Of a stretch of 64,000 bases of DNA, positions 47,379 through 56,968 are shown piece by piece; positions within the stretch are counted from its first letter, which is position 1, and every line of letters starts with the position of its first letter. The DNA is taken from NCBI RefSeq assembly GCF_001421325.1, contig NZ_LMJY01000022.1, positions 62,001 through 126,000 of the forward strand, in the 5' to 3' direction. Origin of the DNA: Novosphingobium sp. Leaf2 (GTDB lineage Bacteria; Pseudomonadota; Alphaproteobacteria; Sphingomonadales; Sphingomonadaceae). The notes below the pieces were generated by a model. The model ran no database searches. It had not been told where the DNA came from and worked only from the letters and a program-made list of their open reading frames with translations. The translations under genes and the position numbers were made by a program.

Positions 47379-48386
47379 TTAGAGCAGACCGCCCATGACG
47401 CCTGCGGTATCGATCATGCGGTTGGAGAAGCCCCACTCGTTGTCGTACCACGACAGCACGCGCACCAGCTTGCCTTCCAGCACCGAGGTTTCGAGGCTGT
47501 CGATGGTGGACGAGTGCGCATCGTGGTTGAAGTCGATCGAAACCAGCGGTTCGTCGGTATAGCCCAACACGCCCTTCAGTTCGCCTTCGGCAGCGGCCTT
47601 CAGCAGCGCATTGACTTCTTCGGTGGTGGTGTCGCGCTTGGGCACGAACGTCAGGTCAACGACCGACACGTTCGGCGTGGGCACGCGGATCGACGAACCG
47701 TCCAGCTTGCCCTTCAAGTCCGGCAGAACCAGGCCCACGGCCACGGCGGCGCCGGTGCTGGTAGGGATCATGTTCATCGCAGCGGCCCGGGCGCGGCGCG
47801 GATCGGAATGGATCTGGTCGAGGATCTTCTGGTCGTTGGTGTACGAGTGGATCGTCGTCATCAGACCGCGCTCGATGCCGATCTTTTCATGGAGCACCTT
47901 GGCGAACGGCGCCAGGCAGTTGGTGGTGCACGATGCGTTCGACACGACCAGATGCTCAGCTGAAAGCTTGTCATGGTTGACGCCGTAAACCACTGTGAGG
48001 TCCACGCCCTTGGCCGGAGCCGAGATCAGCACGCGCTTGGCGCCTGCCTCGATGTGCTTGGACGCGCTGGCCTTGTCGGTGAAGAAGCCGGTGCATTCCA
48101 GAACGATGTCGATGCCCTGCGCGGCGTGCGGCAGGTTGGCCGGATCGCGCTCTGCCGTCACCTTGATGCGCTTGCCGTCGACGACGAGATCGTCGCCATC
48201 GACTGCAACCGATCCGGCGTAAGGGCCATGAACGCTGTCACGCTGAAACAGGAGGGCGTTGGCCTTGGCGCTGGCAAGGTCGTTGATCGAAACGAGTTCG
48301 AGGTCGTGGTCCGTCCGCTCAAGAATGGCGCGGGCCACATTGCGCCCGATACGTCCGAAACCGTTGATCGCAACCTTGGTCGCCAT
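47379..48386 (-). CDS. gap: glyceraldehyde-3-phosphate dehydrogenase, type I
   Basis: A 335-residue enzyme with [17 protein letters not shown] for NAD binding and the catalytic cysteine in [12 protein letters not shown]. The substrate-binding histidine region is TIHSYTNDQ, and [12 protein letters not shown] is C-terminal. I chose the second ATG (48386) because GGAGG lies eight bases upstream; the first ATG (48392) overlaps that site. It follows tkt by 14 bp. NAD versus NADP preference is not safely readable. Confidence 0.96.
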   Translation of the reverse strand: MATKVAINGFGRIGRNVARAILERTDHDLELVSINDLASAKANALLFQRDSVHGPYAGSVAVDGDDLVVDGKRIKVTAERDPANLPHAAQGIDIVLECTGFFTDKASASKHIEAGAKRVLISAPAKGVDLTVVYGVNHDKLSAEHLVVSNASCTTNCLAPFAKVLHEKIGIERGLMTTIHSYTNDQKILDQIHSDPRRARAAAMNMIPTSTGAAVAVGLVLPDLKGKLDGSSIRVPTPNVSVVDLTFVPKRDTTTEEVNALLKAAAEGELKGVLGYTDEPLVSIDFNHDAHSSTIDSLETSVLEGKLVRVLSWYDNEWGFSNRMIDTAGVMGGLL

Positions 48387-48400
48387 ATTCATCTCCTCCG

Positions 48401-50389
48401 TTAGGTGTTCAGCTTTTCCAGAATTTTCGGCACGATCGCCTCGACGGTAAAGCCGAATTTTTCAAACAGCGCCGGCGCCGGCGCCGATGCGCCGAACCGG
48501 TCCAGGCCGACATTCAGCCCGCCGCCTAGGCTGCCCGCGGTGTAGCGTTCCCAGCCATGCGTCACACCAGCCTCGATCGACACGCGCAGGATCGCGGGAT
48601 CGTTGGGCAGAACGTCGCGCTGGTAAGCCTCGTCCTGCTGGGCGAACAGTTCCATGCACGGCATCGATACCACATCGGCGCCGATCCCCTGCGCCTGCAG
48701 CGCGTCACGCACCTTGACGGCCAGTTCGACTTCCGAGCCGGTTGCGATCAGGATCACCGTGCGCGTGCCTTCCGCGGCGCGCAGCGTGTAGGCCCCGCGC
48801 GCCGAAAGCATCTCGCCCGCGTTGCGCAGCTGCGGCAGGTTCTGGCGGGTCAGCGCCAGCACCGAAGGCGTTTCCCGCGCATTCAGCGCGATCTGCCAGC
48901 ACTCCGCCGTCTCGATAACATCCGCGGGGCGGAACACGTTGAGATTGGGGATCAGCCGCAAGGACATGACATGCTCGACCGGCTGGTGGGTCGGGCCATC
49001 TTCGCCAAGGCCGATGCTGTCATGCGTCAGCACGTACACGACGCGGGCATGCTGCAAGGCAGACAGGCGGATCGCATTGCGGCAATAATCGGAAAAGATC
49101 AGGAACGTGCCGCCATACGGGATTACGCCGCCGTGCAGGGCCAGACCGTTCATTGCCGCCGCCATGCCGAACTCGCGAATGCCGTAATGGACGTAGCTGC
49201 CGGCATAGTTGTCAGGCGTGAAAGACTGCTGGCACTTCGCCTTGGTGTTATTCGAGCCTGTAAGGTCCGCCGATCCGCCGATCAGTTCGGGCACCAGCGG
49301 CGCCAGCACATTGAGCGCATTTTCCGAGGCTTTACGGGTAGCAAGCGTAGCGCTTTCGGCCAGCCACTTTTCGAAGGCCTGGGCGACGTCATCACCAGCG
49401 GGAAGCTGGCCGGCCATACGGCGCTCGAACTCGGCGCTGTGACTGCTGGCTGCAAGCCGTGCTTCCCATTCGCGGCGCTCTGCCGTGGCGCGCTTGCCGA
49501 TCAGGTGCCAGTCGTCTGCGATGTCTTCAGGAATTTCGAAGGGCGCGGCGGTCCAGCCCAGGTTCTTGCGCGCAGCGGCGATCTCATCGGCGCCCAGCGG
49601 CGAGCCATGCACATCGTGGCTGCCCGCCTTGTTGGGCGCGCCCTGCCCGATCACGGTGCGGCAGGCGACCAGCGACGGCCTGTCCGACGCCGCCGCTTCG
49701 CCCAGCGCGCGCTCGATATCGGCAAAGTCGTGCCCATCGCACGCGAACACATCCCAGCCAGAGGCCCGATAGCGTGCGGCAATGTCTTCGGAGGTGGACA
49801 GCGCGGTATCACCGTCGATGGTGATGTGATTGTCGTCCCACAGCACCTTGAGACGGCCCAGCTTGAGCGTGCCGGCCAGCCCGATCGCTTCGTGGTTGAC
49901 GCCTTCCATCAGGCATCCGTCACCAGCGATTACCCAGGTATGGTGATCGACCAGTTCGTCACCGAACGTGGCGTTGAGATGACGTTCGGCCATCGCCATG
50001 CCGACAGCCATCGCCAGGCCCTGACCCAGCGGGCCGGTGGTGCATTCCACCCCCTCGATCAGGAAATTCTCAGGATGCCCCGCGCACACCGAACCCAGCT
50101 GGCGGAAGGCGCGGATATCGTCCAGCGTCGGGCTGGCATAGCCGGTCAGGTGCAGCACCGAATACAGCAGCATCGAACCGTGCCCGGCGGACAGCACGAA
50201 ACGGTCGCGGTCCGGCCATTGCGGCGCAGCCGGATCGAACTTGAGAAACTTCGAGAACAGCACCGTCGCCACGTCGGCCATGCCCATCGGCATTCCGGGG
50301 TGGCCGCTGTTAGCCGCCTGGACCGCGTCCATCGACAGCGCCCGGATGGCGTTTGCCATCGGCGCGAGACGGTCGGGTGCAAGTGTCAT
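48401..50389 (-). CDS. tkt: transketolase
   Basis: A 662-residue TPP enzyme. Start ATG 50389 follows CGGAG; the open frame upstream lacks family similarity. Signatures are [17 protein letters not shown] near the start and the TPP motif [22 protein letters not shown]. The pyrimidine-domain block is [18 protein letters not shown]. It transfers two-carbon ketol units in the pentose-phosphate and Calvin-type pathways. It is the first gene of the operon; its leader contains two inverted repeats (50420-50430 and 50435-50463). Confidence 0.96.
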   Translation of the reverse strand: MTLAPDRLAPMANAIRALSMDAVQAANSGHPGMPMGMADVATVLFSKFLKFDPAAPQWPDRDRFVLSAGHGSMLLYSVLHLTGYASPTLDDIRAFRQLGSVCAGHPENFLIEGVECTTGPLGQGLAMAVGMAMAERHLNATFGDELVDHHTWVIAGDGCLMEGVNHEAIGLAGTLKLGRLKVLWDDNHITIDGDTALSTSEDIAARYRASGWDVFACDGHDFADIERALGEAAASDRPSLVACRTVIGQGAPNKAGSHDVHGSPLGADEIAAARKNLGWTAAPFEIPEDIADDWHLIGKRATAERREWEARLAASSHSAEFERRMAGQLPAGDDVAQAFEKWLAESATLATRKASENALNVLAPLVPELIGGSADLTGSNNTKAKCQQSFTPDNYAGSYVHYGIREFGMAAAMNGLALHGGVIPYGGTFLIFSDYCRNAIRLSALQHARVVYVLTHDSIGLGEDGPTHQPVEHVMSLRLIPNLNVFRPADVIETAECWQIALNARETPSVLALTRQNLPQLRNAGEMLSARGAYTLRAAEGTRTVILIATGSEVELAVKVRDALQAQGIGADVVSMPCMELFAQQDEAYQRDVLPNDPAILRVSIEAGVTHGWERYTAGSLGGGLNVGLDRFGASAPAPALFEKFGFTVEAIVPKILEKLNT

Positions 50390-50419
50390 GAAAAACTCCG
50401 GGTAATGCGCGGACGGCTT

Positions 50420-50463
50420 GACGATTCGTCTTTTCGCGACCCCCTTTAGGCAGAGGGGGCGCG
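50420..50463. promoter_or_regulatory. two inverted repeats in the tkt leader / divergent region
   Basis: GACGA-T-TCGTC is perfect at 50420-50430. A longer hairpin lies at 50435-50463 (CGCG-A-CCCCCT / AGGGGG-CGCG with one bulge). They are 31 to 74 bases upstream of the tkt ATG and could be an operator plus a leader structure. Confidence 0.35.
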
Positions 50464-50595
50464 GCGTCAAGTTCACGACGGGATTGGTGACTGGCCAGTT
50501 CGTTTCACGGTGGTGCGAGCGCGACCCGCCAGTGACCTGTGAACAATAGGGCGCAAATGCTTGCAAGCTTGTGACAATGCGCGCAGGCCCGAGCA

Positions 50596-50811
50596 ATGGA
50601 AAAGTCCGAAGTCCTGACCGCGCTCGACCGGATCGAGGCGGCCCTGTCGCGGATCGACGCGGTCCTGCCCACCCTGCTGGATCGCGCCGCCAGCGGGAAA
50701 ACACCACAGCCGGTACAAGACCCGCAGCTCGCGCAGCGGCACGAAAATCTCAAGCGCAGCGTGGCGCAATCGCTGAGTGAACTCGATGATCTGCTGGCCG
50801 GGCGCGGGTAA
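50596..50811 (+). CDS. small coiled-coil protein upstream of zapA
   Basis: A 71-residue protein with heptad-like leucine spacing ([20 protein letters not shown], then [15 protein letters not shown]) and no membrane segment. A similar small coiled-coil gene precedes zapA in many alphaproteobacteria, so a division-related or ZapA-partner role is plausible but unproven. Its stop overlaps the zapA ATG by one base (TAATG). Confidence 0.75.
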   Translation: MEKSEVLTALDRIEAALSRIDAVLPTLLDRAASGKTPQPVQDPQLAQRHENLKRSVAQSLSELDDLLAGRG

Positions 50812-51119
50812 TGGGTAACGTCACATTCCCGATCGGTGGCCGTGATTTCATGCTGGCCTGTGCGGACGGCGAAGAAGCCCATGTGAAGGACCTGGCCGCC
50901 CTCATCCACGAAAAAGTCCTCGCCGCGGGTGCCCAGGGGCAGACGGAGGGACGGATGCTGCTGTTCGCCGCGCTGATGATGGCGGACGAACTGCACGACC
51001 TCAGGACCAGAGCCGCTCCCGCCGACGATGCCGGCGCTGTCGCCACCAGACTGGAAAAAATCGCCCGGTCCGTCGAAAGTTTGGCGCAACGGCTTGAGAC
51101 TGACGCGGCAAAGGCCTAG
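50811..51119 (+). CDS. zapA: cell division protein ZapA
   Basis: A 102-residue protein. The N-terminal segment GNVTFPIGGRDFMLACADGEEAHVKDLA matches the ZapA beta-hairpin/helix head. The C-terminal helix (RLEKIARSVESLAQRLET) forms the coiled-coil dimerisation tail. ZapA cross-links FtsZ filaments. Its stop codon lies inside the closing stem of the 6S RNA gene. Confidence 0.88.
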   Translation: MGNVTFPIGGRDFMLACADGEEAHVKDLAALIHEKVLAAGAQGQTEGRMLLFAALMMADELHDLRTRAAPADDAGAVATRLEKIARSVESLAQRLETDAAKA

Positions 51120-51264
51120 ATAGGGGATGACGGGATCTGCCCGGCACGTGCCGTTCGAACATCCCTGAGGCTATAAGCAAATCCATTGGGGGCTGTCCCT
51201 GCCCGGATCCTGGTCCGAAGCACATGGTTCCCACCTGACGTCAACGCGTCAGAGGATTTCTAGG
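51115..51264 (+). ncRNA. ssrS: 6S RNA
   Basis: About 150 nt between zapA and fau, the classical 6S RNA location. The closing stem pairs CCTAGA (51115-51120) with TCTAGG (51259-51264), followed by further pairing (GATGACG with CGTCAG region). The middle has the CTGCCCGG...TCCCTG type open bubble. 6S RNA mimics an open promoter and sequesters sigma70 RNA polymerase in stationary phase. Ends are inferred from pairing, not from transcript data. Confidence 0.75.
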
Positions 51265-51273
51265 AAACGACCC

Positions 51274-51888
51274 ATGGTGGACCCGTCACCCCCCATTTCA
51301 CCGGCCACTGCGCCATTCTCGGATGCCAAGGCTGCGCTGCGCCGGTCTTTCCGGCAATTGCGGGCCGAACATGTCGAGGGCCTGCCCGCAGGCTTGCGCG
51401 CGCTGATGCTGAACCGGCCGCCGGCTCCGGTGGCCGAGCAGATGCCGCAGGGCGCTGTGGTTGGACTTTATTATCCCACGGGTTTCGAAGCTTCTCCACT
51501 GGGCTGGGCGCGCTGGCTGTCGGAGAACGGCAGGCGGGTGGCGTTGCCGTTCTTCGATACGCGTGGCGGGCTCATGACGTTCCGGCTCTGGGACAACCCG
51601 TGGGACGATGATGCGCTGGAACCCGGCCCCTGGCGCGCGCTGCAGCCAAAACCGGACGCGGCTTTGGCGAACCCATCAGTGCTGGTCGTGCCGCTACTCG
51701 CGTTTACAAGCTCCGGACACAGGCTTGGCCAGGGCGGCGGCCATTATGACCGGTGGCTGGCCGCGCATCCCGATGCGGTAGCTATCGGTCTTGCCTGGGA
51801 TTGCCAGTTGGCCGCCAACCTTCCCGTTGAAGCGCACGACCGGACGCTGGCGTCCGTCGTTACGCCTACGCGCATTTATCACGCCTGA
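51274..51888 (+). CDS. 5-formyltetrahydrofolate cyclo-ligase
   Basis: A 204-residue protein. KAALRRSFRQLRAEH at the N-terminus carries the basic ATP/folate-binding residues, and VPLLAFTSSGHRLGQGGGHYDRWLA is the family signature. It converts 5-formyl-THF to 5,10-methenyl-THF using ATP. The order zapA-6S RNA-fau (ygfA) is conserved across proteobacteria, and in E. coli ygfA is co-transcribed with 6S RNA. Its ATG lies nine bases after the predicted 6S RNA end. Confidence 0.93.
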   Translation: MVDPSPPISPATAPFSDAKAALRRSFRQLRAEHVEGLPAGLRALMLNRPPAPVAEQMPQGAVVGLYYPTGFEASPLGWARWLSENGRRVALPFFDTRGGLMTFRLWDNPWDDDALEPGPWRALQPKPDAALANPSVLVVPLLAFTSSGHRLGQGGGHYDRWLAAHPDAVAIGLAWDCQLAANLPVEAHDRTLASVVTPTRIYHA

Positions 51889-51898
51889 GAGGACTGCA

Positions 51899-52141
51899 AT
51901 GCGACAAGCGCCAACCCTGCGCATTCCTCTTGGCGTTCTTGGTCTGGTGTTCGCGCTGGGCGTCTATGCGATCGCCATCGCCAACATCGTGCCGTCGCTG
52001 ATCGGGCGCTGGCCTGGGCTGGCGCAGATGCCGGTGTACTTGGTGCTGGGCATCGTGTGGATCATGCCGTTGCGCCGGTTCCTGATGTGGATGGAAACAG
52101 GCCGGTGGCGCATGCCCCGCGAAGATCAGCCGGTGAACTGA
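51899..52141 (+). CDS. DUF2842 membrane protein
   Basis: An 80-residue protein with two membrane helices (PLGVLGLVFALGVYAIAIA and PVYLVLGIVWIMPLRRF) and the C-terminal MWMETGRW block of DUF2842. This small family is alphaproteobacterial and uncharacterised. It starts ten bases after fau and is followed by a strong bidirectional terminator. Confidence 0.85.
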   Translation: MRQAPTLRIPLGVLGLVFALGVYAIAIANIVPSLIGRWPGLAQMPVYLVLGIVWIMPLRRFLMWMETGRWRMPREDQPVN

Positions 52142-52151
52142 CGTTGACATG

Positions 52152-52179
52152 AAAAAAGCCGGGACGAACCCGGCTTTTT
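52152..52179. terminator. bidirectional Rho-independent terminator
   Basis: GCCGGG / CCCGGC stem flanked by A5-6 and T5, loop ACGAA. It ends the fau-DUF2842 transcript rightwards and the tRNA-Asp transcript leftwards. Confidence 0.9.
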
Positions 52180-52212
52180 CGTATCGCTGCTGGACCATTC
52201 CCGGATCGGAAA

Positions 52213-52289
52213 TGGCGCGAGTGACGGGGCTCGAACCCGCGACCTCCGGCGTGACAGGCCGGCACTCTAACCAACTGAGCTACACCCGC
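52213..52289 (-). tRNA. tRNA-Asp (anticodon GUC), copy 1
   Basis: 77 nt including an encoded CCA on the minus strand. The acceptor is GCGGGTG / CACTCGC with one G-T pair. The anticodon GTC is read from 52255 to 52253, and the T-arm GCGGG-TTCGAGC-CCCGT is normal. It is identical to copy 2 over its whole length. Confidence 0.97.
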
Positions 52290-52375
52290 GCAGCGATTGA
52301 TGTGAAGCAGGAAAGCCCTGCTTCCGCCCGGTTTCCCGAGCGTTATGCGTCCTGTGTGAACAGGAAATTCCCAAG

Positions 52376-52452
52376 TGGCGCGAGTGACGGGGCTCGAACC
52401 CGCGACCTCCGGCGTGACAGGCCGGCACTCTAACCAACTGAGCTACACCCGC
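52376..52452 (-). tRNA. tRNA-Asp (anticodon GUC), copy 2
   Basis: 77 nt including CCA, identical to copy 1 and lying 86 bp upstream of it in the direction of transcription. The anticodon is at 52418-52416. The two are probably one transcript ending at the terminator at 52152-52179. Confidence 0.97.
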
Positions 52453-52577
52453 GTTCTTGCGGTTGCGTCCGCTTGGGAGCGCCGCCACTAAGCCAGCGCC
52501 AGTAGGCTGTCAACCGCCTTCCCGGAGCGCTTCGGATTTTTTCCCGGAGACCTCGCGGGGCAAGGGCAAAGGCGCCG

Positions 52578-52997
52578 TCAGGCAGCAGCCAGCGCGTCAG
52601 CCAGGCGGTCGCGTATCGCGGTCAACCGCGCCATCATATCGGCGCTGTCGGGGCTGCTGGAGCGATCCTCAGGCCGCGCTGCACCGACCCTGCTCGGAGC
52701 GGTCGGCGCTGCGTCAGCGATCGCCTTAGCCGCGCCGCGCAGTGTATAGCCGGCGCCATGCACCAGGCGATCGATCTCGCCGATCAGGGCCACGTCTTGC
52801 GGGCGATAGTAGCGACGATTACCGCTGCGCTTGATCGGCTGCAGGGCTGGAAACTGTTCTTCCCAATAGCGCAGCACATGCGCCTTGAGGCCAAACGCCT
52901 TGGATACCTCGCCGATCGTGCGCAGCGCATGCGGATCCTTGCCGTCGTCGAACAGCGTGTGCTCTACGTCGGTTAAAGGCGTTGGCGTGTCGGTCAT
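52578..52997 (-). CDS. MerR-family transcriptional regulator
   Basis: A 139-residue protein with a MerR winged-helix domain (IGEVSKAFGLKAHVLRYWEEQFPALQPIKRSGNRRYYRPQDV). The short C-terminal region has no metal-binding cysteines. Genes of this type follow ihfA in the plsX-fabH-ihfA operon of many alphaproteobacteria; their targets are largely unknown. It starts 25 bp after the ihfA stop. Confidence 0.9.
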   Translation of the reverse strand: MTDTPTPLTDVEHTLFDDGKDPHALRTIGEVSKAFGLKAHVLRYWEEQFPALQPIKRSGNRRYYRPQDVALIGEIDRLVHGAGYTLRGAAKAIADAAPTAPSRVGAARPEDRSSSPDSADMMARLTAIRDRLADALAAA

Positions 52998-53022
52998 GGC
53001 GGCCTTTCCATAGGCGATGCCG

Positions 53023-53319
53023 TTAGTTGGCCGCGATACGGTCCTTCAGCATCTGGCTGGCGCGAAACGTCATTACCCGGCGCGGGGTAATGGGCACTTC
53101 TACACCGGTTTTCGGGTTGCGCCCCACCCGCTCGCCCTTGTCACGCAGCAGAAACGTACCAAAGCCGGAAATCTTGACGTTTTCCCCGTTGCTGAGCGCT
53201 TGGCACATATGCTGGAGAATATCCTCCACCATCCCAAGCGATTCCGACCGGGAAATCCCAAGTTTGCGATGGATCGCTTCCGCGATCTCCGCCCTCGTCA
53301 ATGTATCTATGGAGCGCAT
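53023..53319 (-). CDS. ihfA: integration host factor subunit alpha
   Basis: A 98-residue protein using the ATG at 53319 ([16 protein letters not shown]). It is an HU/IHF-fold DNA-bending protein; the signature [38 protein letters not shown] region is split here as [20 protein letters not shown] and [18 protein letters not shown] bends DNA at specific sites and helps sigma54 promoters, relevant to NtrC in this window. It is preceded by fabH in the same direction after about 107 bp. Confidence 0.92.
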   Translation of the reverse strand: MRSIDTLTRAEIAEAIHRKLGISRSESLGMVEDILQHMCQALSNGENVKISGFGTFLLRDKGERVGRNPKTGVEVPITPRRVMTFRASQMLKDRIAAN

Positions 53320-53426
53320 CTGACCCGCATCCCCTATATGCGCTGGAACGGCGATCATATTGGAAACGGTGCAGAAATCAATGGTGAGTTCAATAATGCA
53401 CGTAAAAACTAGTAGGTATCTACCAA

Positions 53427-54398
53427 TCAGATTCGGAGCAAACTTGCGCCCCAGGTGAACCCGCCGCCCATCGCTTCCAGCATGACCAGATCACCGCGCT
53501 TGATGCGCCCGTCACGAACGGCCTGATCCAGCGCCAGCGGCACGGATGCAGCGGACGTGTTGGCGTGCCGGTCAACCGTGACGATGACCTTTTCGGGTGG
53601 CAGGTTCAGCTTCCGGGCCGTGGCATCCAGAATGCGGGCATTGGCCTGATGTGGCACCAGCCAGTCAAGATCATCCGAAGAAAAGCCAGCTTCGCCAAGC
53701 ACTTCGCGTAACACCTCGGCCAGATTGACAACGGCGTGGCGGAACACCTCGCGGCCCTTCATGCGCAGCTTACCCACGGTGCCAGTGGTGGACGGGCCCC
53801 CGTCGACGAACAGCAACTGGTTGTGTGCGCCATCGGCATGCAGGCGCGTTGCGAGAATGCCGCGCTGGAGATCGCCTTCCTGCTCCTGCGCTTCCAGCAC
53901 GATGGCGCCGGCGCCGTCCCCGAACAGGACGCAGGTACCGCGATCTTCCCAGTCGAGGATGCGACTGAACGTTTCCGCGCCGATCACCAGCGCCCGTTTC
54001 GCCATGCCGGTGCGCAGCATCGAATCGGCGACGCCCACGGCATACAGGAACCCGGAACACACAGCCGCCACGTCGAACGCGATGCCGCCGGCCCGGCAAC
54101 CCAGCGCGCTTTGCACGATCGTCGCGCTGGCGGGAAAGGTCTGGTCAGGGGTAGCGGTGGCCAGCACGATAAGGTCGATCGACGCGGCATCGATGCCGGC
54201 CGCGTCCAGAGCGTGGCGCCCCGCATTGGTTGCCAGCGTTGCGGTCGTCTCGTCCGCTTCGGCGATGTGGCGATTGCGAATGCCGGTCCGCTCGACGATC
54301 CATTCGTCGGTGGTGTTCACGCGCTGCGCGAGGTCGGCGTTGCTCACCGCCGTGCGCGGCAGCGCCGAGCCGGTTCCGATCAGGACGGAGCGTAACAT
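53427..54398 (-). CDS. fabH: beta-ketoacyl-ACP synthase III
   Basis: A 323-residue condensing enzyme. The catalytic cysteine is C114 ([12 protein letters not shown]); the His and Asn are in [10 protein letters not shown] and [10 protein letters not shown]. It starts fatty acid synthesis by joining acetyl-CoA with malonyl-ACP. Its ATG overlaps the plsX stop by one base (TGATG). The product line fabH-plsX feeds fatty acids and phospholipids; the unrelated type III PKS at 40 kb is of the same superfamily. Confidence 0.96.
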   Translation of the reverse strand: MLRSVLIGTGSALPRTAVSNADLAQRVNTTDEWIVERTGIRNRHIAEADETTATLATNAGRHALDAAGIDAASIDLIVLATATPDQTFPASATIVQSALGCRAGGIAFDVAAVCSGFLYAVGVADSMLRTGMAKRALVIGAETFSRILDWEDRGTCVLFGDGAGAIVLEAQEQEGDLQRGILATRLHADGAHNQLLFVDGGPSTTGTVGKLRMKGREVFRHAVVNLAEVLREVLGEAGFSSDDLDWLVPHQANARILDATARKLNLPPEKVIVTVDRHANTSAASVPLALDQAVRDGRIKRGDLVMLEAMGGGFTWGASLLRI

Positions 54399-55459
54399 CA
54401 GGCGCGCTCTTCCTGGACGTTAGGCATGCGCCAGGCCGCGCCGCCAAGGCGGGCAAGGTCAGCGGAAATACGCTCGGTCACGTTAGCCTCAAGAAGTCGC
54501 GCGGTGACGGCCACGGCATTGGCGACGCCGGCCGCGTTGGCATTGCCGTGGCTTTTGACGACAATGCCGTTCAGCCCCAGAAAAACCGCGCCGTTATGGT
54601 TGTTCGGGTCCAGGTGATGCTTGAGCAGTTCGGTCGCCGGCTTGGAGATCAGGAACCCGATCTTGGAGCGCAGCGAACTGGTGAAACCGCGCCGCAGCAG
54701 GTCCGCCACGAACCGTGCCGTGCCCTCCACTGCCTTGAGGGCGATGTTGCCGGAAAACCCGTCCGTCACCACCACGTCGATGTCGCCGCGGCAGATCTTG
54801 TCCGCTTCGGTGAAGCCATCGAACGACATCGAAAGGTCAGCCGCCGCGCCCTTGAGGATCGCCGCCGCTTCGCGCAGTTCGTCCGTGCCCTTGATCTCTT
54901 CGCTGCCGATGTTGAGCAGCCGCACGCGGGGCTGTTCGTGCCCGGACGCAACGCGCGCATAGGCCGCGCCCATGATTGCGAACTGCACCAGGTTGCGGCT
55001 GTCGCACTCTGTATTGGCGCCAAGGTCGAGCATGACGACATCGTTGTCGCCAAGCGTGGGCAGTAATGCCGCCAGCGCGGGTCGGTCGATACCGGGCAGC
55101 GTGCGTAGCGACACCTTGGCGATCGCCATCAGCGCGCCAGTGTTGCCGGCGCTGACTGCTGCGCCCGCGTCTCCCGCTTTGACGGCCTCGATGGCGCGGC
55201 CCATGGACGTGCCCTTAGCCCGGCGAAGCGCCTGGCTGGGCTTGTCCTCGCCGCTGATGACACCATCGCTGTGCAGGATTTCGGAGCTGGCCCGCAAGTT
55301 GGGGTGATTGTCGAGCGCGGCCTTGATCCGCGCTTCGTCACCCACCAGCAGGAACTTGAATCGGTCATGCTGGCGGCGCGCAAGCGCGGCGCCCTCGATC
55401 ATGACGCGCACGCCCTCGTCGCCACCCATCGCGTCAACGGCGATACGTGGCAAGCTCAT
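54398..55459 (-). CDS. plsX: phosphate acyltransferase PlsX
   Basis: A 353-residue protein. [19 protein letters not shown] is N-terminal; [26 protein letters not shown] and [20 protein letters not shown] are family motifs. It converts acyl-ACP to acyl-phosphate for PlsY in phospholipid synthesis. I chose the ATG at 55459, six bases after GGAGA, over the GTG two codons earlier. It follows rpmF by about 35 bp. Confidence 0.96.
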   Translation of the reverse strand: MSLPRIAVDAMGGDEGVRVMIEGAALARRQHDRFKFLLVGDEARIKAALDNHPNLRASSEILHSDGVISGEDKPSQALRRAKGTSMGRAIEAVKAGDAGAAVSAGNTGALMAIAKVSLRTLPGIDRPALAALLPTLGDNDVVMLDLGANTECDSRNLVQFAIMGAAYARVASGHEQPRVRLLNIGSEEIKGTDELREAAAILKGAAADLSMSFDGFTEADKICRGDIDVVVTDGFSGNIALKAVEGTARFVADLLRRGFTSSLRSKIGFLISKPATELLKHHLDPNNHNGAVFLGLNGIVVKSHGNANAAGVANAVAVTARLLEANVTERISADLARLGGAAWRMPNVQEERA

Positions 55460-55493
55460 GGGCACTCTCCGAATGTGTTACGCGTGCCTGGTA

Positions 55494-55673
55494 TCAGGCT
55501 TCTACGGCGACGATCTCACGGCCGTTGTAGTGGCCGCATGCGTTGCACAGGTTGTGCGGACGCTTGAGTTCGCCGCAGTTACCACACTCATGGAATGCAG
55601 CGACGGTCAGCGAGTCATGGCTACGGCGCATGCCGCGGCGAGACGGGGAGGTTTTTCTTTTAGGGACAGCCAT
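55494..55673 (-). CDS. rpmF: 50S ribosomal protein L32
   Basis: A 59-residue protein, read by translating the minus strand from the ATG at 55673. It begins [20 protein letters not shown], then a zinc-ribbon with [11 protein letters not shown] and CNACGHYNG, all four cysteines present. It ends GREIVAVEA. Presence of the zinc (C+) form is notable because low-zinc conditions can favour C- paralogues in other bacteria. It heads the rpmF-plsX-fabH-ihfA-merR order. Confidence 0.96.
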   Translation of the reverse strand: MAVPKRKTSPSRRGMRRSHDSLTVAAFHECGNCGELKRPHNLCNACGHYNGREIVAVEA

Positions 55674-55833
55674 TTCGGCACCTGTTCCTGGAATACGTTT
55701 GGGTCAAAAACGCCGCCGATGACCGGTGAAGGACACGGCGGCTTGCGAAGGCGCGCCTATACCCCATTTGTCGCGAGTTGCAACCCGTTACTCCGTGCGT
55801 CATGACCCCGCGCACACTTAGGAGCGAAACCGG

Positions 55834-56226
55834 ATGATTCTGCAAACGACCTTGAGCCTGGCTGCAGCTGCGGCAGTGCTGAACTTCTGGCTGGGGTTGC
55901 GCATCGCCAAGGTGCGCATGAGCGAAAAGATCCTCCACGGCGATGGGGAAAACGCCGTGCTGTTGCGCCGGATGCGTGCCCAGGCCAACTACGTAGAGAA
56001 TACGCCCTTCATCCTGATCCTGATCGCCGTGATCGAAATGTCTGGCAAAGGTGGACAATGGCTGGCCATTGCCGGCGCGATCTACCTGCTGGCCCGCATC
56101 GCTCACGCTTTCGGCATGGATCTTGAGAAGCCATCGGCCCTGCGTGCCGGCGGATTTATTGTCACGGTATTGGCGTTGCTGGGGCTGTCAGGCGTGGCGG
56201 TACTGATTGCGCTTGGCCGACTGTAA
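55834..56226 (+). CDS. MAPEG-family membrane protein
   Basis: A 130-residue protein with four membrane helices. The family signature is RIAKVRMSEKILHGDGENAVLLRRMRAQANYVENTPFILILI-like; visible pieces are MRAQANYVENTPF and RIAHAFGMD. MAPEG proteins are glutathione-dependent or eicosanoid-type enzymes in eukaryotes; bacterial roles are mostly unknown. It stands alone, divergent from rpmF, with its stop six bases from the end of the convergent hydrolase gene. Confidence 0.88.
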   Translation: MILQTTLSLAAAAAVLNFWLGLRIAKVRMSEKILHGDGENAVLLRRMRAQANYVENTPFILILIAVIEMSGKGGQWLAIAGAIYLLARIAHAFGMDLEKPSALRAGGFIVTVLALLGLSGVAVLIALGRL

Positions 56227-56231
56227 GGATT

Positions 56232-56921
56232 TCAGACTGGCAATCCGCGCCCGATCGCCTCATCGCTGACATACGGATTGGTCCGCCGTTCCTGCCCGAA
56301 CGTACTGATCGGGCCGTGGCCGGGCACGAACGTCACATCATCACCCAGCGGCCAGAGCTTACGGGTAATGGAATTCACCAGATCCTCAAGATTGCCACGC
56401 GGAAAGTCCCAGCGGCCAATCCCGCCCTTGAACAGCACATCGCCGACCATGGCGAAACGGCTGGGGGTGTGATGGAAGATGACGTGCCCCGGCGTGTGGC
56501 CTGGACAATGCACAACGTCCAACACAAGGTTGCCGACGGTGATCGTGTCGCCGTCTTCCAGCCAGCGGTCAGGCTCGAAGGTGTGCGCTTCCATGTTCCA
56601 GCGCGGCCCATCGTCAGTCAACTGCGCGATCCAGAACCGGTCTTCCTCGTGCGGTCCCTCGATCGGCACGCCCATCTCCTTGGCGAGCACGCCGGCCTGG
56701 CCGCAATGGTCCAGATGTCCGTGGGTGACGAGGATCTTTTCCAGGGTGACGCCGCTTTTCTCCAGTGCCTGCCGCAGCTTGGGCAAGTCTCCGCCCGGAT
56801 CGACCAAAGCCCCGCGCATCGTTTTGGTGCACCATAGCAGGGAACAGTTCTGCTGGAGCGGCGTGACGGGAAGGATGCCCACACGCATGGGCTTGCTTTG
56901 CGGTTCGCTGGTTTGCGTCAT
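56232..56921 (-). CDS. MBL-fold hydrolase, glyoxalase II-like
   Basis: A 229-residue protein starting at the ATG 56921 with GGGAG upstream. The metal motif is VTHGHLDHCGQAGVLAKE (THxHxDH), with later ligands in HCPGHTPGHVIFH, GDVLFKGGIGRWDFPRG and FVPGHGP. This places it with YcbL-like glyoxalase II proteins rather than the long GloB. It may hydrolyse glutathione thioesters; the physiological substrate is uncertain. The S24-type repressor gene is 47 bp upstream on the same strand. Confidence 0.88.
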   Translation of the reverse strand: MTQTSEPQSKPMRVGILPVTPLQQNCSLLWCTKTMRGALVDPGGDLPKLRQALEKSGVTLEKILVTHGHLDHCGQAGVLAKEMGVPIEGPHEEDRFWIAQLTDDGPRWNMEAHTFEPDRWLEDGDTITVGNLVLDVVHCPGHTPGHVIFHHTPSRFAMVGDVLFKGGIGRWDFPRGNLEDLVNSITRKLWPLGDDVTFVPGHGPISTFGQERRTNPYVSDEAIGRGLPV

Positions 56922-56968
56922 CGCTCCCAAATGGCTGCACGGACGGGCGAATGCAACCGGCAGGACGA

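Noticed and set aside
48557..50449. A 630-codon open frame antisense to transketolase
   Set aside because: It is the mirror of a strongly conserved gene; composition (Arg, Gly, Gln, His) is that of GC-rich antisense frames, with no domain.
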